Source of the DNA: Alphaproteobacteria bacterium UBA4588
Lineage (GTDB): Bacteria > Pseudomonadota > Alphaproteobacteria > Rhodobacterales > Rhodobacteraceae
NCBI GenBank assembly: GCA_905182195.1
Contig: CAJJAW010000005.1
Coordinates: 1 to 64,000 of the forward strand
Reading direction: 5' to 3'
Length of the DNA: 64,000 nt
Shown here: positions 49,365-58,533 of the stretch, in pieces
Layout: each line of letters starts with the position of its first letter
Numbering within the stretch: the first letter of the stretch is position 1
The notes under the pieces: generated by a model
Database searches by the model: none
The model's input: only the letters and a program-made list of their open reading frames with translations
What the model was told of the DNA's origin: nothing
Made by a program: the position numbers and the translations under genes

Positions 49365-50506
49365 CCAAGGGCTTTCCCACTCAGGAATTCCAAACACGCG
49401 TTGCAAAGGCCCAAGCACGTATGGTCACACAAGGGCTGGACGCGCTATTGCTAACCACCGAACCAGATGTGCGGTATTTTACCGGCTATCTCACACGTTT
49501 CTGGGAAAGCCCCTGCCGTCCTTGGTTTTTAGTGATCCCCACCGCGGGTGATCCGATTGCGGTGATCCCCTCGATTGGTGCGGTTTTAATGGCACGAACT
49601 TGGATCACAGACATCCGCACATGGCGCGCTCCAGATTTGGACGACGATGGCGTCAGCCTTCTTGCAGATACCCTGCGCCAATTGGGGCCGCGCATTGGCA
49701 CGCCCAGCGGGATACAGTCGCATTTGCGCATGCCACTGGACGACTTTGCCCGCCTGAACGCCGCGCTACCCCAGCCGATAGGTGCGGACGGAGGCATCGT
49801 GCAAACTCTGCGTTTGGTGAAATCTGACGCTGAGATTGAAAAAATCCGTGCCGCATGCCAGATCGCCAATCGTGCATTTTTGCGGACGCCGGAAATTGCG
49901 CGGGCGGGCGTGCCCCTGGAGCGTGTCTACCGTGACTTTCAGCGCCTGTGCTTAGATGAGGGCGCGGATTGGGTGCCCTATCTGGCCGGGTCCGCCGCCC
50001 CAGGCGGCTACGGCGATGTGATTTCGCCCGCCGATGACCGTCCGCTCGCTGTGGGCGATGTTCTGATGCTGGACACCGGTTTGGTGCATGATGGATATTT
50101 CTGCGATTTTGACCGCAACTTTGCCGTGGGCAATGTGGGCGCAGAGGTGAACATAGCCCATAGCACATTAATTGACGCCACTCATGCCGCTTTTGCAACC
50201 GCACGACCAGGGGCTACCGCAGCCGATCTTTTTCATGTGATGGATAAGATCGTGACCGGTGGCGCCGGTGGGTCAGATACCGGGCGCTATGGCCATGGCT
50301 TGGGCATGAATCTCACCGAATGGCCCAGCTTAATCCCAACCGACCACACTCCTTTGGCAAAGGGCATGGTGCTTACTTTGGAGCCTGGAATTGAAATTGC
50401 CCCAGGTATGGCGCTGGTTCATGAGGAAAATATCGTGATTAGTGAGACGGGTGCAGAGTGGTTGAGCAAGCCCTATGGCCATGTCATGACAAGATTATCC
50501 ATATGA
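49361..50506 (+). CDS. M24-family metallopeptidase, creatinase/ectoine-hydrolase-like
   Basis: This 381-residue pita-bread protein keeps all metal ligands: two Asp in LDTGLVHDGYFCDFDR, His in GRYGHGLGMNLTE, Glu in TLEPGIEI and Glu in VHEENIVI. The N-terminal creatinase-like domain (about residues 1-140) contains LLTTEPDVRYFTGYLTRFW. This family includes Xaa-Pro dipeptidase, creatinase and ectoine hydrolase DoeA/EutD. Neighbouring DAL-like and Asp/Glu-racemase-like genes resemble the ectoine-degradation gene set, but doeB/eutE is absent here. The start overlaps the PLP-enzyme gene. Confidence 0.87.
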   Translation: MTKGFPTQEFQTRVAKAQARMVTQGLDALLLTTEPDVRYFTGYLTRFWESPCRPWFLVIPTAGDPIAVIPSIGAVLMARTWITDIRTWRAPDLDDDGVSLLADTLRQLGPRIGTPSGIQSHLRMPLDDFARLNAALPQPIGADGGIVQTLRLVKSDAEIEKIRAACQIANRAFLRTPEIARAGVPLERVYRDFQRLCLDEGADWVPYLAGSAAPGGYGDVISPADDRPLAVGDVLMLDTGLVHDGYFCDFDRNFAVGNVGAEVNIAHSTLIDATHAAFATARPGATAADLFHVMDKIVTGGAGGSDTGRYGHGLGMNLTEWPSLIPTDHTPLAKGMVLTLEPGIEIAPGMALVHEENIVISETGAEWLSKPYGHVMTRLSI

Positions 50507-51243
50507 GCTTATTTAGCTATACTACTGTAAATATAGAACCAACCAGAATTGGCATCATCGTACTTCAATCAGATGAGACCATTGAGCGGGATCTGATGGC
50601 AATGCGCGGTGATGCGGACTTATTCTTCAGCCGCGTACTCAGCGGGCAAGAAGTCACTGCGGAAACCCTGCAGTCCATGGCCGGTCATATTGCAGCATCC
50701 GCCAGCCTATTCCCACAAACAATTAACTTTGACGCCGTGGGTTATGCCTGTACTTCAGGCACGGCACAGATCGGGGTTTCGGAAATTGAACTTCTGGTGA
50801 AGTCTGGAACGCAAACCAAAACGGTCAGCCAGCCAGTGTCGGCGCTTGTGGCGGCCTGTCAACATTTGGGCCTCAAACGCATTGCCTTTTTATCGCCCTA
50901 TATTGAAAGCGTCAGCGCAAATCTGCGGCAGGTTTTACAAGACAATGGCGTCGAGACACCTGCCTTCGGAACCTTTGGCGAGGCTGAAGAATCCAAAGTG
51001 GTCCGCATTGCTGGCGCATCCGTCATGGCAGCCGCCAAAACATTGGCGCAAGAGGCCGTTGTCGACGGGATATTCCTAAGCTGCACCAATCTTCGTACCA
51101 TGGATTTAATCTGCCCGCTAGAAGCCGAGCTCGGCATGCCAGTTTTGTCTAGCAATCTGGTGCTGGCTTGGCATTTGACCCAGCTGTCATGCAATCCCGA
51201 GGCCTTAAGCGGCCCCGGGCGTCTGTTTGCTGCCAAGGCCTAG
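50503..51243 (+). CDS. Asp/Glu racemase / arylmalonate-decarboxylase-family protein (EutA-like)
   Basis: This 246-residue protein carries the two conserved cysteines of the family in YACTSGTAQIG (near residue 83) and FLSCTNLRTMD (near residue 192). The maleate isomerase/EutA group uses this pair for proton transfer or isomerisation. It overlaps the stop of the M24 peptidase (ATGA) and ends four bases into the convergent PutA gene. Together with the two preceding genes it could act on an amino acid racemised or opened upstream; the specific substrate is open. Confidence 0.83.
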   Translation: MSLFSYTTVNIEPTRIGIIVLQSDETIERDLMAMRGDADLFFSRVLSGQEVTAETLQSMAGHIAASASLFPQTINFDAVGYACTSGTAQIGVSEIELLVKSGTQTKTVSQPVSALVAACQHLGLKRIAFLSPYIESVSANLRQVLQDNGVETPAFGTFGEAEESKVVRIAGASVMAAAKTLAQEAVVDGIFLSCTNLRTMDLICPLEAELGMPVLSSNLVLAWHLTQLSCNPEALSGPGRLFAAKA

Positions 51244-53474
51244 CTGGCCAACAAGGCTGCATTGCCGCCGGCGGCGGTTGTATCGATGCATATAGATTGC
51301 TCTCGCAACAACCACATTTCGAACCCCTCATCCATTAACAGCGGCACAATCGGACCCGCGCGCTGGCTTAGGGCTCGGCGTAGCTTCTGCGCATCATACC
51401 CCGCATAGATCACCACTTCCAAATCCGCGATCATGATCAGATCCTGTGGTGCAACGGTTGCTGCAACCGCAGCACAGCCCAAAGCACGGGCGCGAGCAGC
51501 ATGAGCCTCCGCACCCTGCCCCATAACCAAAACCCTCCCCTTTGGTGCCAAAACATAACGGTTCGACTCTCCAGTGGGCCCCGGTAGATTTTCAGGCTCA
51601 TAGAAGGTTGCTCGTAGTGAGACGGTGAAAGCAGTAGTCAGCTCTGCCAACGACATTTTCGCCGGCAAGTCGCCTTCGGAGCTCAACAACGTCTGGGCTG
51701 CAAAACGCGGCAGATAGCGTGGCCCACCAGCCTTTGGCCCAGTTCCACTCAGACCATGACCACCAAAAGGCTGTGAGCCCACAACTGCACCAATTTGATT
51801 ACGATTGATATAAAGGTTTCCAACATCAACCCGGCTCACCACACGCTGGACACGGTCATCAATCCGACTGTGAAAACCAAAGGTCAAACCATATCCGCTG
51901 GCGTTGATATCATCGATTACCTGATCAAGTTCCTCAGCCGCAAATGTGGCTAAATGTAACACTGGCCCGAAAATCTCTTCGCTCAGGTCCCCAATTCCCT
52001 GCACTGCCAAAACCGTGGGGGCCACGAATGTGCCTGTCTGAGGCGCTCCGGCTTGAAACAAGATTTCGCTTTTTGCGATATGCTGCAAAATCTTGGACGT
52101 TGCCACAACGTCAATCACAGGGCCCACGTCGCAATCGACATCCACGGGATCACTAACTACCAAAGCCTGCATCGCACCGAACAGCATTTGGTTAAATTCC
52201 ACCGCGATATCACTCTGAACATAGAGCACCCGCAAGGCCGAGCAGCGCTGACCTGCTGATTGGAAGGCACTCACCAGTACATCTCCAACCGCCTGTTCAA
52301 GCAAGGATGTACTGTCCACGATCATCGCATTAAGCCCACCAGTTTCAGCAATCAAAGGCACCTGCGGCAATAAGTTATCAGCCATCACGCGGTTGATGCG
52401 CTGAGCCGTGGTAGTAGAGCCGGTAAAACACACGCCCGAGATAGAAGGCGCACTGCACAGCACAGGACCAACAACAGCCCCCTCGCCCGGAACCAACTGC
52501 AAGCAATCCACCGGCACGCCAGCCTGGTGCAACAGGTCCACAGCTACATGGGCAATTATACTGGTACTTTCGGCTGGTTTTGCCAGGACACCGTTGCCAG
52601 CTGCTAAAGCAGCCACAATTTGTCCAGTGAAAATTGCCAGAGGGAAATTCCATGGGCTGATACAGGTGAATATGCCTTTAGAGGAAGCCTTATGAATCTC
52701 CGCCTCAGCGGCATAGTATCTTAAAAAGTCCGCCGCCTCGCGCAGTTCTCCAACGCAGTCCAAAAGAGTTTTGCCTGCCTCATGGGTGAGCAAAGCGAAA
52801 AGCTCTCCAGCATGGGCCTCGTAGAGATCAGCCGCTTGACGCAGCACTTGGGCGCGCACACTTGGACTTTCCCGCCAAGGTCTTGCAGTTGATATTTTGC
52901 TCGCAGCTTGCGTGGCAGTCAAAAACCGAACCTGCCCAATCCGCTCACCTGTCGCAGGGCTTAAGACCTCTTGCACTTGGCCCAAATCGCCAAAATCCCA
53001 ATCTTGGGCAGACCGCCGAACCGCCTGCAATCTCGCCAGCACCAATGGGTCAGACAGATCAAACCCAATGGAGTTGGTCCGCTGAGGTGCAAAAATATCT
53101 TTGGGTGCTGAAATATTTGGCCCCGCCTCGCCCACTTTATCAAACGGGTCGGCCGCCACGATTGTAGAGGACACATCCGCATCAAAAATCTGGTTCACAA
53201 AGGAGGAATTAGCACCATTCTCCAGCAATCTACGTACCAAATAGGCCAGAAGATCACTGTGATGACCTACCGGCGCGTATATCCGACATGTCACACCCTG
53301 AGTAGCAACCACTTGTTCATAGAGCGCCTCGCCCATACCGTGCAAACGTTGAAATTCATAGTCAGTAGCGCCTTGCTCGGCAGCAATATGCAGCACAGCG
53401 GCTATAGTATGGGCATTATGTGTGGCAAACTGCGGATAAATTCGGCTAGACATGCTCAAGCAATTTGGCGGCAC
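51240..53474 (-). CDS. putA: P5C-dehydrogenase half of PutA, open reading frame
   Basis: The longest surviving frame of the broken putA has 744 residues. It starts at the end of the proline dehydrogenase barrel (RIYPQFATHNAHT, FQRLHGMGEALYEQV). An aldehyde dehydrogenase domain follows, with CISPWNFPLAIF near residue 273, FTGSTTTAQRI, ETGGLNAMIVDST (catalytic Glu) and SAGQRCSALRVLYVQ (catalytic Cys), then a C-terminal tail. If expressed from an internal start, it could still act as a P5C dehydrogenase, but no good ribosome site is evident at its first codons. It is probably a surviving stretch of a decaying gene. Confidence 0.72.
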   Translation of the reverse strand: MPPNCLSMSSRIYPQFATHNAHTIAAVLHIAAEQGATDYEFQRLHGMGEALYEQVVATQGVTCRIYAPVGHHSDLLAYLVRRLLENGANSSFVNQIFDADVSSTIVAADPFDKVGEAGPNISAPKDIFAPQRTNSIGFDLSDPLVLARLQAVRRSAQDWDFGDLGQVQEVLSPATGERIGQVRFLTATQAASKISTARPWRESPSVRAQVLRQAADLYEAHAGELFALLTHEAGKTLLDCVGELREAADFLRYYAAEAEIHKASSKGIFTCISPWNFPLAIFTGQIVAALAAGNGVLAKPAESTSIIAHVAVDLLHQAGVPVDCLQLVPGEGAVVGPVLCSAPSISGVCFTGSTTTAQRINRVMADNLLPQVPLIAETGGLNAMIVDSTSLLEQAVGDVLVSAFQSAGQRCSALRVLYVQSDIAVEFNQMLFGAMQALVVSDPVDVDCDVGPVIDVVATSKILQHIAKSEILFQAGAPQTGTFVAPTVLAVQGIGDLSEEIFGPVLHLATFAAEELDQVIDDINASGYGLTFGFHSRIDDRVQRVVSRVDVGNLYINRNQIGAVVGSQPFGGHGLSGTGPKAGGPRYLPRFAAQTLLSSEGDLPAKMSLAELTTAFTVSLRATFYEPENLPGPTGESNRYVLAPKGRVLVMGQGAEAHAARARALGCAAVAATVAPQDLIMIADLEVVIYAGYDAQKLRRALSQRAGPIVPLLMDEGFEMWLLREQSICIDTTAAGGNAALLAS

Positions 53475-54604
53475 AGCAGATGTAACTTAATATCCGTATG
53501 ATGTTTGGCCACCAACACCGGAAAGCCGGGCAGGCTTTCAACTTGTGCCAGTTTGATCTCCGTGTCCCAATAGGCGCCTTTGACCAAGCGCACCATAATC
53601 CGGCGATCCAAACGCGTGGCCAATCGGTAGAGCCAATCAATAACATGGGTAGCACGCTTGCCATAAGCCTGCACCACCACACCAAACCCGTCCCACCCAG
53701 CCAGGCTCGGCTCAGACAGAACCGCCTCAATAACATCCAAGGAAAGATCTAAGCGCGCGGCTTCCTCCGCATCAATATTAAGTCCAATACCCGCTGACTT
53801 AGCCAGCAAGCGCTAGGGAACGCGCGCGTGGTACCAGATCCCGCATCACCTGATCACGATGTAGCAAATCGTATTTTGGATGCAGCGCCGAAAGCTTGAT
53901 CGAAATACCTGGATTTCTACGTATGTCATCGCCAGAGGCTGCCTTAGAAATTTGGGCAATAGCATCGGCATAGGCCATATGATAGCTGCGGGCATCGAGA
54001 TCGTTGATAGCCGCTTCACCCAGCATATCATAACTGTAACTATAGCCCTGTTTTTCGAGGATGTCGGCGCGTTTGATAGCTTTTTGAATGGTTTGGCCCA
54101 ACACAAATTGTTGCCCCATTTCACGCATCACCCGCGTCACGGCCTGTCGGATAACAGGCTCCCCCAAGACGCTTGATCGCGCCGCGCAAAATACCAGCTA
54201 TGCCTTTTCCTGGCTCATCTCAAAACCTGCCCAGTAACAAATAATGCCCATGTGGAGGCATTTACTAAAGTTGAATGACTTTCCCCCAGGTGCTTTCCCC
54301 ACTCCGAGGGCACAATTTTATCTTCGATCAGCGCATCAATTGTGGCTGCGTCCGGTACGCGCAAAAGCGCTTCAGCCAGACACATCAGCGCCACACCTTC
54401 ATCCGATGAAAGCCCATATTCGCCCAAAAAAAGCTCCATCATCGATGGTTTTGCGCCGTGACGCAGTTGATCGACTATAGCACTGGCTTGGATGGAAATG
54501 GTTTGGCGCGCATCTTGATCCGGTGCTAAGAATGCGACGCGCGTCAAGACTTCAGTGTCAGCGAGAAATGCATCAGCCCGCATTTCTGCGCGAATTCTAT
54601 CCAT
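51240..54604 (-). pseudogene. putA: PutA, bifunctional proline dehydrogenase / P5C dehydrogenase, multiply frameshifted
   Basis: PutA oxidises proline to glutamate through P5C. The pattern is complete only across frames. The N-terminal region (54604-54215, HLGESHSTLVNASTWALFVTG) is followed by a segment in another frame (DEPGKGIAGILRGAIKRLG), then GYSYSYDMLGEAA, then DAEEAARLDLSLD and AYWDTEIK, then SYICCAAKLLEH, and finally RIYPQFATHNAHT. I count five breaks: near 54218, the five-C run at 54161-54165, near 53805-53812, near 53480 and near 53468. Each is explained by one extra base (or two missing). The proline dehydrogenase half is therefore dead, while the P5C dehydrogenase half stays open to 51240. 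Start overlaps the cyclodeaminase stop (TGATG). Confidence 0.88.
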
Positions 54605-55665
54605 CAAAGCGCCCCTTTAGCGCGGTTAATCATACCAAACAAATCGCGTGGGTCATCAGGATCAGCCAACAAATCCAACTCGATATAATGACCGGTTCTT
54701 TCCAACTGATCGCGGACATAGCGCAGGGCTGAGAAATCTTCAGTGGCAAAACCTACACTATCAAACAAAGTAATTTGACGCTCAGAACTGCGGCCCGGAA
54801 CTTGTCCAGTGATGACCTGCCACAATTCAGTTACAGAATGGTCAGGATCCAGAGCTTGGATTTCACCCTCAATCCGGGTTTGAGGCGGGTATTCTACAAA
54901 TATATCTGAGCGCATCAAAATATCACGGTGTAGCTCTGTCTTACCCGGACAATCACCACCAATGGCATTAATATGAACCCCAGCGCCAACCATGTTATCA
55001 GTCAAAACAGTGGCGTTTTGCTTGTCTGCGGTACAGGTAGTGATGATATCCGCACCAGTTACCGCAGCTTCAGCGGTGGTACAAATCGTGACTACTAATC
55101 CAGAATTTTCCAGATTTTTCGCAGCCTTTACGCGTGGCTCTGGGGCTCAATATCATATAGCCTCACAGCCGTAATCCCAACAATTTCCTTGAAAGGCCAA
55201 TGCCTGGAACTCACATTGCGCCCCGTTACCAATCAAAGCCATGGTGCGCGCCCTTTTGGGTGCAAGATATTTGGCAGCCAAAGCGCTGGTGGCAGCAGTG
55301 CGCAGCGCGGTCAACACCGTCATTTCCGAAAACAATACTGGATAGCCGTTTGAAACCCTCGCCAAAACCCCAAAAGCCGTGACCGTCTGAAATCCACGCG
55401 CCAAATTTGCGGGATGCCCGTTCACATATTTAAACCCATAATACTCCCCATCAGAAGTGGGCATCAATTCAATTACCCCTTCCTCGGAATGCGCGCCTAA
55501 CCTTGGGGTTTTATCAAACAGCGGCCAACGAGCAAAATCCGCCTCGATATAGGCACAAATATCACGCATCATCTGCCGCGCGCCAATGGAATTAACTATC
55601 CGCATCATGTTTTGCACAGAAACAAAGGGCACCATGGCTAAGGCTGAAGGGTTGAGATTGGTCAT
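54604..55665 (-). pseudogene. Ornithine cyclodeaminase, frameshifted
   Basis: Ornithine cyclodeaminase converts ornithine to proline and ammonia. The N-terminal frame (MTNLNPSALAMVPFVSV ... GNGAQCEFQALAFQ) and the C-terminal frame (TDNMVGAGVHINAIGGDCPGKTEL ... GMINRAKGAL) are readable. Between them the pattern moves to a second frame (EIVGITAVRLYDI) and back (PRVKAAKNLENSGL, ADIITTCTADKQ). One extra G near 55185 and one missing base near 55150 explain this. The first frame stops at 55153, so the enzyme is truncated. AGAGG precedes ATG 55665, only one base after the arginase stop. Mu-crystallin-like or EutC relatives are alternatives, but arginase and PutA neighbours fit ornithine. Confidence 0.86.
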
Positions 55666-55666
55666 G

Positions 55667-56596
55667 TCATAATCCTCTGGTGCGGCGATCAAGAACCTTT
55701 TGACCCAAAAGAGAGCCAGTAAGATCACACATGAGCGTTGCAGTTTTTCCTCGTATATCGAGGAAGGGGTTTAATTCGGTAAGATCAAGAGATGTGGCCA
55801 AGCCACTGTCATGGACCATTTCCATGATCAAATGTGCCTCTCGGAATGTGGCGCCGCCCGGAACGGTGGTACCAACAGCGGGAGCAATCTCTGGATCTAG
55901 AAAATCGACATCAAAACTCACATGCAAAAGGCCATTAGCCGCGGAGACCCGCTGCAGAAACTCTGACACCGGTTTGGCCACGCCTAACTCATCAATCCGG
56001 CGCATGTCATATACATCCATGCCCAATTCACGGATAAATTGGTGCTCGGCTTCATCAACAGACCGCAGCCCAATCATACACACATTGGCAGGATCCAAAG
56101 GCGCTAATACAGGTGGAAAAATACCCTCAAAGCTGGGCATCCCAAGCGCATAGGCCATCGGAGTACCATGTAAATGCCCACTCAACGTACTAGTCAATGT
56201 GTTCATATCGGGATGTGCGTCCAGCCATAGAACAAATTGTGGTTGTCCTTTGGCAGCAGCTGCTTGGGCAACGCCAGTTAATGTTCCAGCCGCCATCGAA
56301 TGATCACCACCAATGAAGATGGGGAAAGTGTCTTGCGCAGCGAGCTCTGCAGCTTGCACTTGGATGTCCTTTGTCCAGGCCACAATTTCTGATGTTTTCT
56401 TTAAATGTGCAGGGCACAAAATATCTGGAGTGTATGTTGGAAAAGGTAAATTTCCCAAGTCAGTCAAGCCTAACCCTTGGCTGGTGATCACCTCACTCAA
56501 GCCCGCCGTGCGAAAGGCATCTGGCCCCATAAGGCAGCCACCTCGGCCCGTACCAGCCTGCAGTGGCAAACCCAAGATTGTGCAATGACCAAGCAT
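55667..56596 (-). CDS. rocF: Arginase
   Basis: This 309-residue ureohydrolase has all the manganese-site motifs: GGDHSMAAG near residue 99, DAHPDMNT near residue 124 (with HLHGTPMAYALG after it, as in arginases rather than agmatinases) and SFDVDFLDPEIAPAVG near residue 225. It hydrolyses arginine to ornithine and urea. ATG 56596 follows GGAG by 8 bases; an upstream in-frame start at 56662 would add an unrelated tail. It is the first gene of the minus-strand operon with the cyclodeaminase and PutA, and it is intact. It faces a divergent Lrp/AsnC-type regulator. Confidence 0.93.
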   Translation of the reverse strand: MLGHCTILGLPLQAGTGRGGCLMGPDAFRTAGLSEVITSQGLGLTDLGNLPFPTYTPDILCPAHLKKTSEIVAWTKDIQVQAAELAAQDTFPIFIGGDHSMAAGTLTGVAQAAAAKGQPQFVLWLDAHPDMNTLTSTLSGHLHGTPMAYALGMPSFEGIFPPVLAPLDPANVCMIGLRSVDEAEHQFIRELGMDVYDMRRIDELGVAKPVSEFLQRVSAANGLLHVSFDVDFLDPEIAPAVGTTVPGGATFREAHLIMEMVHDSGLATSLDLTELNPFLDIRGKTATLMCDLTGSLLGQKVLDRRTRGL

Positions 56597-56645
56597 AATA
56601 TTCTCCAATATTAAAAAAACCTTGTGCAGATTGCCACGGCGAAGC

Positions 56646-56673
56646 TTGAACAATGAGCCCAAATAGTGTTCAA
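56646..56673. promoter_or_regulatory. Inverted repeat in the arginase/Lrp divergent region
   Basis: TTGAACA at 56646-56652 and TGTTCAA at 56667-56673 are perfect 7-base arms with a 14-base spacer. The site lies midway between the start of arginase (minus) and the Lrp-type gene (plus), an expected position for an Lrp/AsnC regulator binding site. Assignment is inferred from position. Confidence 0.5.
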
Positions 56674-56678
56674 AAGGT

Positions 56679-56710
56679 ATAATTAATGATCAATTTGTGA
56701 GGCTAATTAT
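56679..56710. promoter_or_regulatory. Second inverted repeat at the Lrp promoter
   Basis: ATAATTA (56679-56685) and TAATTAT (56704-56710) form perfect 7-base arms about 6 bases before the start of the regulator gene. The arms are AT-rich, as in Lrp-type sites. It could serve autoregulation or overlap the promoter. Confidence 0.4.
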
Positions 56711-56715
56711 TCAAA

Positions 56716-57144
56716 ATGTCTAAACTTGATGAAGTAGACCGTAAAATCATTGCCCGGCTCCAAATCGATGGGCGCGCCTCTGTCACCACTTTGGCAGGTG
56801 TACTGAGGCTGGCGCGCGGTACAGTTCAAAGCCGCCTGACCCGTTTGATTAACAGCCGAACCATCAAACGCTTCACCATTGATTTAAATACACTCGAAAC
56901 TGATGAGCTGGTGCGCGCCGTGATGATGATCGAAGTACGCGGCAATACAGCGAGCTCAGTGCAAAAGTCTTTGCAACGCATGCCTGAGGTGTCCGCACTG
57001 CACCGCACCTGCGGGGTGTGGGATTTGGTTGTAGAGTTGGAAACTACCAGCCTATATGAATTTGACGGCGTATTAGCGAGGATCAGAGAATTGACCGGCG
57101 TCTCAAACTCCGAGACCTGCCCTTTGCTGCGACGCGTGGGATAA
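56716..57144 (+). CDS. Lrp/AsnC-family regulator
   Basis: This 142-residue protein has the N-terminal helix-turn-helix (VDRKIIARLQIDGRASVTTL, then RLARGTVQSRLTRLI) and a RAM-type ligand domain (VRAVMMIEVRG, HRTCGVWDLVVELE). It is divergent from the arginase operon, and paired inverted repeats lie between them. A regulator of arginine or ornithine use responding to an amino acid is the natural reading. It is intact although two of the enzymes it would control are broken. Confidence 0.9.
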   Translation: MSKLDEVDRKIIARLQIDGRASVTTLAGVLRLARGTVQSRLTRLINSRTIKRFTIDLNTLETDELVRAVMMIEVRGNTASSVQKSLQRMPEVSALHRTCGVWDLVVELETTSLYEFDGVLARIRELTGVSNSETCPLLRRVG

Positions 57145-57452
57145 ACCCTACGCAGGCACTCAAGCTGCGTTTGGTGCCAAGCAGGTTTTTGTGATACCAG
57201 CATAGACAGGCTTTAGTGCCGCGTGGTTGGCACTATAAGCAATTTATATGGCGGGCGTACATGGATAAGAGACACCATTACTCCGACCTACCCCCACTCC
57301 CTGAAACGAGCCAACAAGTGTCGTAGCCTTCGTCTGGTTTACGTCGCGTATAGTTGGCGTATCGTCGCTTAAAAATTTGTATTCTTACTGAAAATAGCTT
57401 AAAAAAATAATACCTGCGCAATAGCGCAATTCTTTTCGGATATGGAGCTACT
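57145..57452. other. Intergenic region before the quaternary-amine transporter
   Basis: No gene is supported in these 308 bases. A perfect 7-base hairpin (TAGTGCC / GGCACTA, 57214-57235, loop 8) lies near the regulator's end and may help terminate it. A 5-base inverted repeat (TGCGC AATA GCGCA, 57415-57428) lies just before the binding-protein start and could be an operator or a leader structure. The AT-rich stretch 57370-57410 may hold the promoter. GGAG precedes ATG 57453. Confidence 0.5.
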
Positions 57453-58460
57453 ATGAAAATTAAAAATTTAACAGGTATTTCTATCGCGTCAGCCATGACA
57501 GTTTTAGGATCTTCTGCTTTCGCAGATTGTGGTGATATTACGATGGCAGACATGAACTGGCCATCGGCGACTCTTATGGCGAATGTAGATAAAATCATTC
57601 TTGAAGCTGGGTACGGCTGCTCAGTTGAAATGGTTGTTGGTGCCACAACAACAACTTTTGCATCTATGAATGAAAAAGGTGCGCCGGATGTTGCAGGCGA
57701 GCTATGGATTAATGCTGTACGTGAGCCTCTTAACGCAGCTATGTCAGAAGGCCGCCTACACTCAGCACTGAAGGGGCCAATTACAGATTTGGGTGAGGGC
57801 TGGTGGATACCACCTTTCACAGCTGAAAAGCACCCAGAATTGAAAACAGTTCTAGATATTCTTGATCATCCTGAACTTTTTCCAGACAAAGAAGATCCTT
57901 CAAAAGGTGCCTTTATTGGTTGCCCAGCAGGCTGGGGATGCCAATTGTCGAACATCAACTTGTTCCGTGCTTTTGAAATGGAGAAAAAAGGCTGGGTGTT
58001 GATTGATCCGGGTTCACAGGCCGGACTTGATGGGTCTTTGATCAAAGCTAACGAACGCGGTGACAATTGGTTTGGTTATTACTGGGCCCCAACATCTATC
58101 ATTGGTAAATATGGCATGAAACTTATGCCATTTGGAGTTCCTTTTGCCGGGAATGACAACTGGGACGGGTGCATTGCCAAAGCAGAACAAGACTGTGCTG
58201 ATCCAAAGCCTTCATCTTGGACTGAATCTGAAGTCCACACAGTGGTAACAGATAGCTTCAAGTCAAAAGCAGGCGTTGCAATGGATTACTTTGCCAAGCG
58301 GGTTTACCCAGGCTCAGTGATGGGTGCCATGCTTGTGTACATGGAAGAAGAGCAAGCGGATGGTCCCGATGCTGCTGCCGAATTCATGTCACGTCATGAA
58401 GACCTATGGATGCAGTGGGTACCTGCTGATGTTGCAGCTAAAGTAAAAGCCGCACTTTAA
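57453..58460 (+). CDS. ABC transporter substrate-binding protein, glycine-betaine (ProX/OpuAC) type
   Basis: This 335-residue protein opens with a Sec signal (cleavage around SSAFA-D, residue 25). The OpuAC-like fold follows, with aromatic residues in MNWPSATLM, GEGWWIPP and NWFGYYWAP that can form the box for a quaternary ammonium or sulfonium group. It captures the substrate in the periplasm and hands it to the permease encoded downstream. Glycine betaine, proline betaine, carnitine, choline and DMSP are candidates. A strong terminator follows it. Confidence 0.9.
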   Translation: MKIKNLTGISIASAMTVLGSSAFADCGDITMADMNWPSATLMANVDKIILEAGYGCSVEMVVGATTTTFASMNEKGAPDVAGELWINAVREPLNAAMSEGRLHSALKGPITDLGEGWWIPPFTAEKHPELKTVLDILDHPELFPDKEDPSKGAFIGCPAGWGCQLSNINLFRAFEMEKKGWVLIDPGSQAGLDGSLIKANERGDNWFGYYWAPTSIIGKYGMKLMPFGVPFAGNDNWDGCIAKAEQDCADPKPSSWTESEVHTVVTDSFKSKAGVAMDYFAKRVYPGSVMGAMLVYMEEEQADGPDAAAEFMSRHEDLWMQWVPADVAAKVKAAL

Positions 58461-58472
58461 TCTAAACAAAGC

Positions 58473-58511
58473 AAAAAAAGTCTGTTAGCTATCCTGCTAG
58501 CAGGCTTTTTT
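58473..58511 (+). terminator. Intrinsic terminator/attenuator inside the transporter operon
   Basis: GTCTGTTAGC (58480-58489) pairs with GCTAGCAGGC (58496-58505), using two G-U pairs, around a 6-base loop, and is followed by six T. Seven A precede the stem, so it may also work on the other strand. It lies between the binding-protein and permease genes. This would let the binding protein be made in excess over the membrane parts. Confidence 0.82.
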
Positions 58512-58533
58512 ATTTCATACATGGGGTTTAGGC

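Noticed and set aside
57278-57820. 180-codon minus-strand frame overlapping the start of the binding-protein gene
   Set aside because: The plus-strand signal peptide and OpuAC fold are clear; the opposite frame has no domain character.
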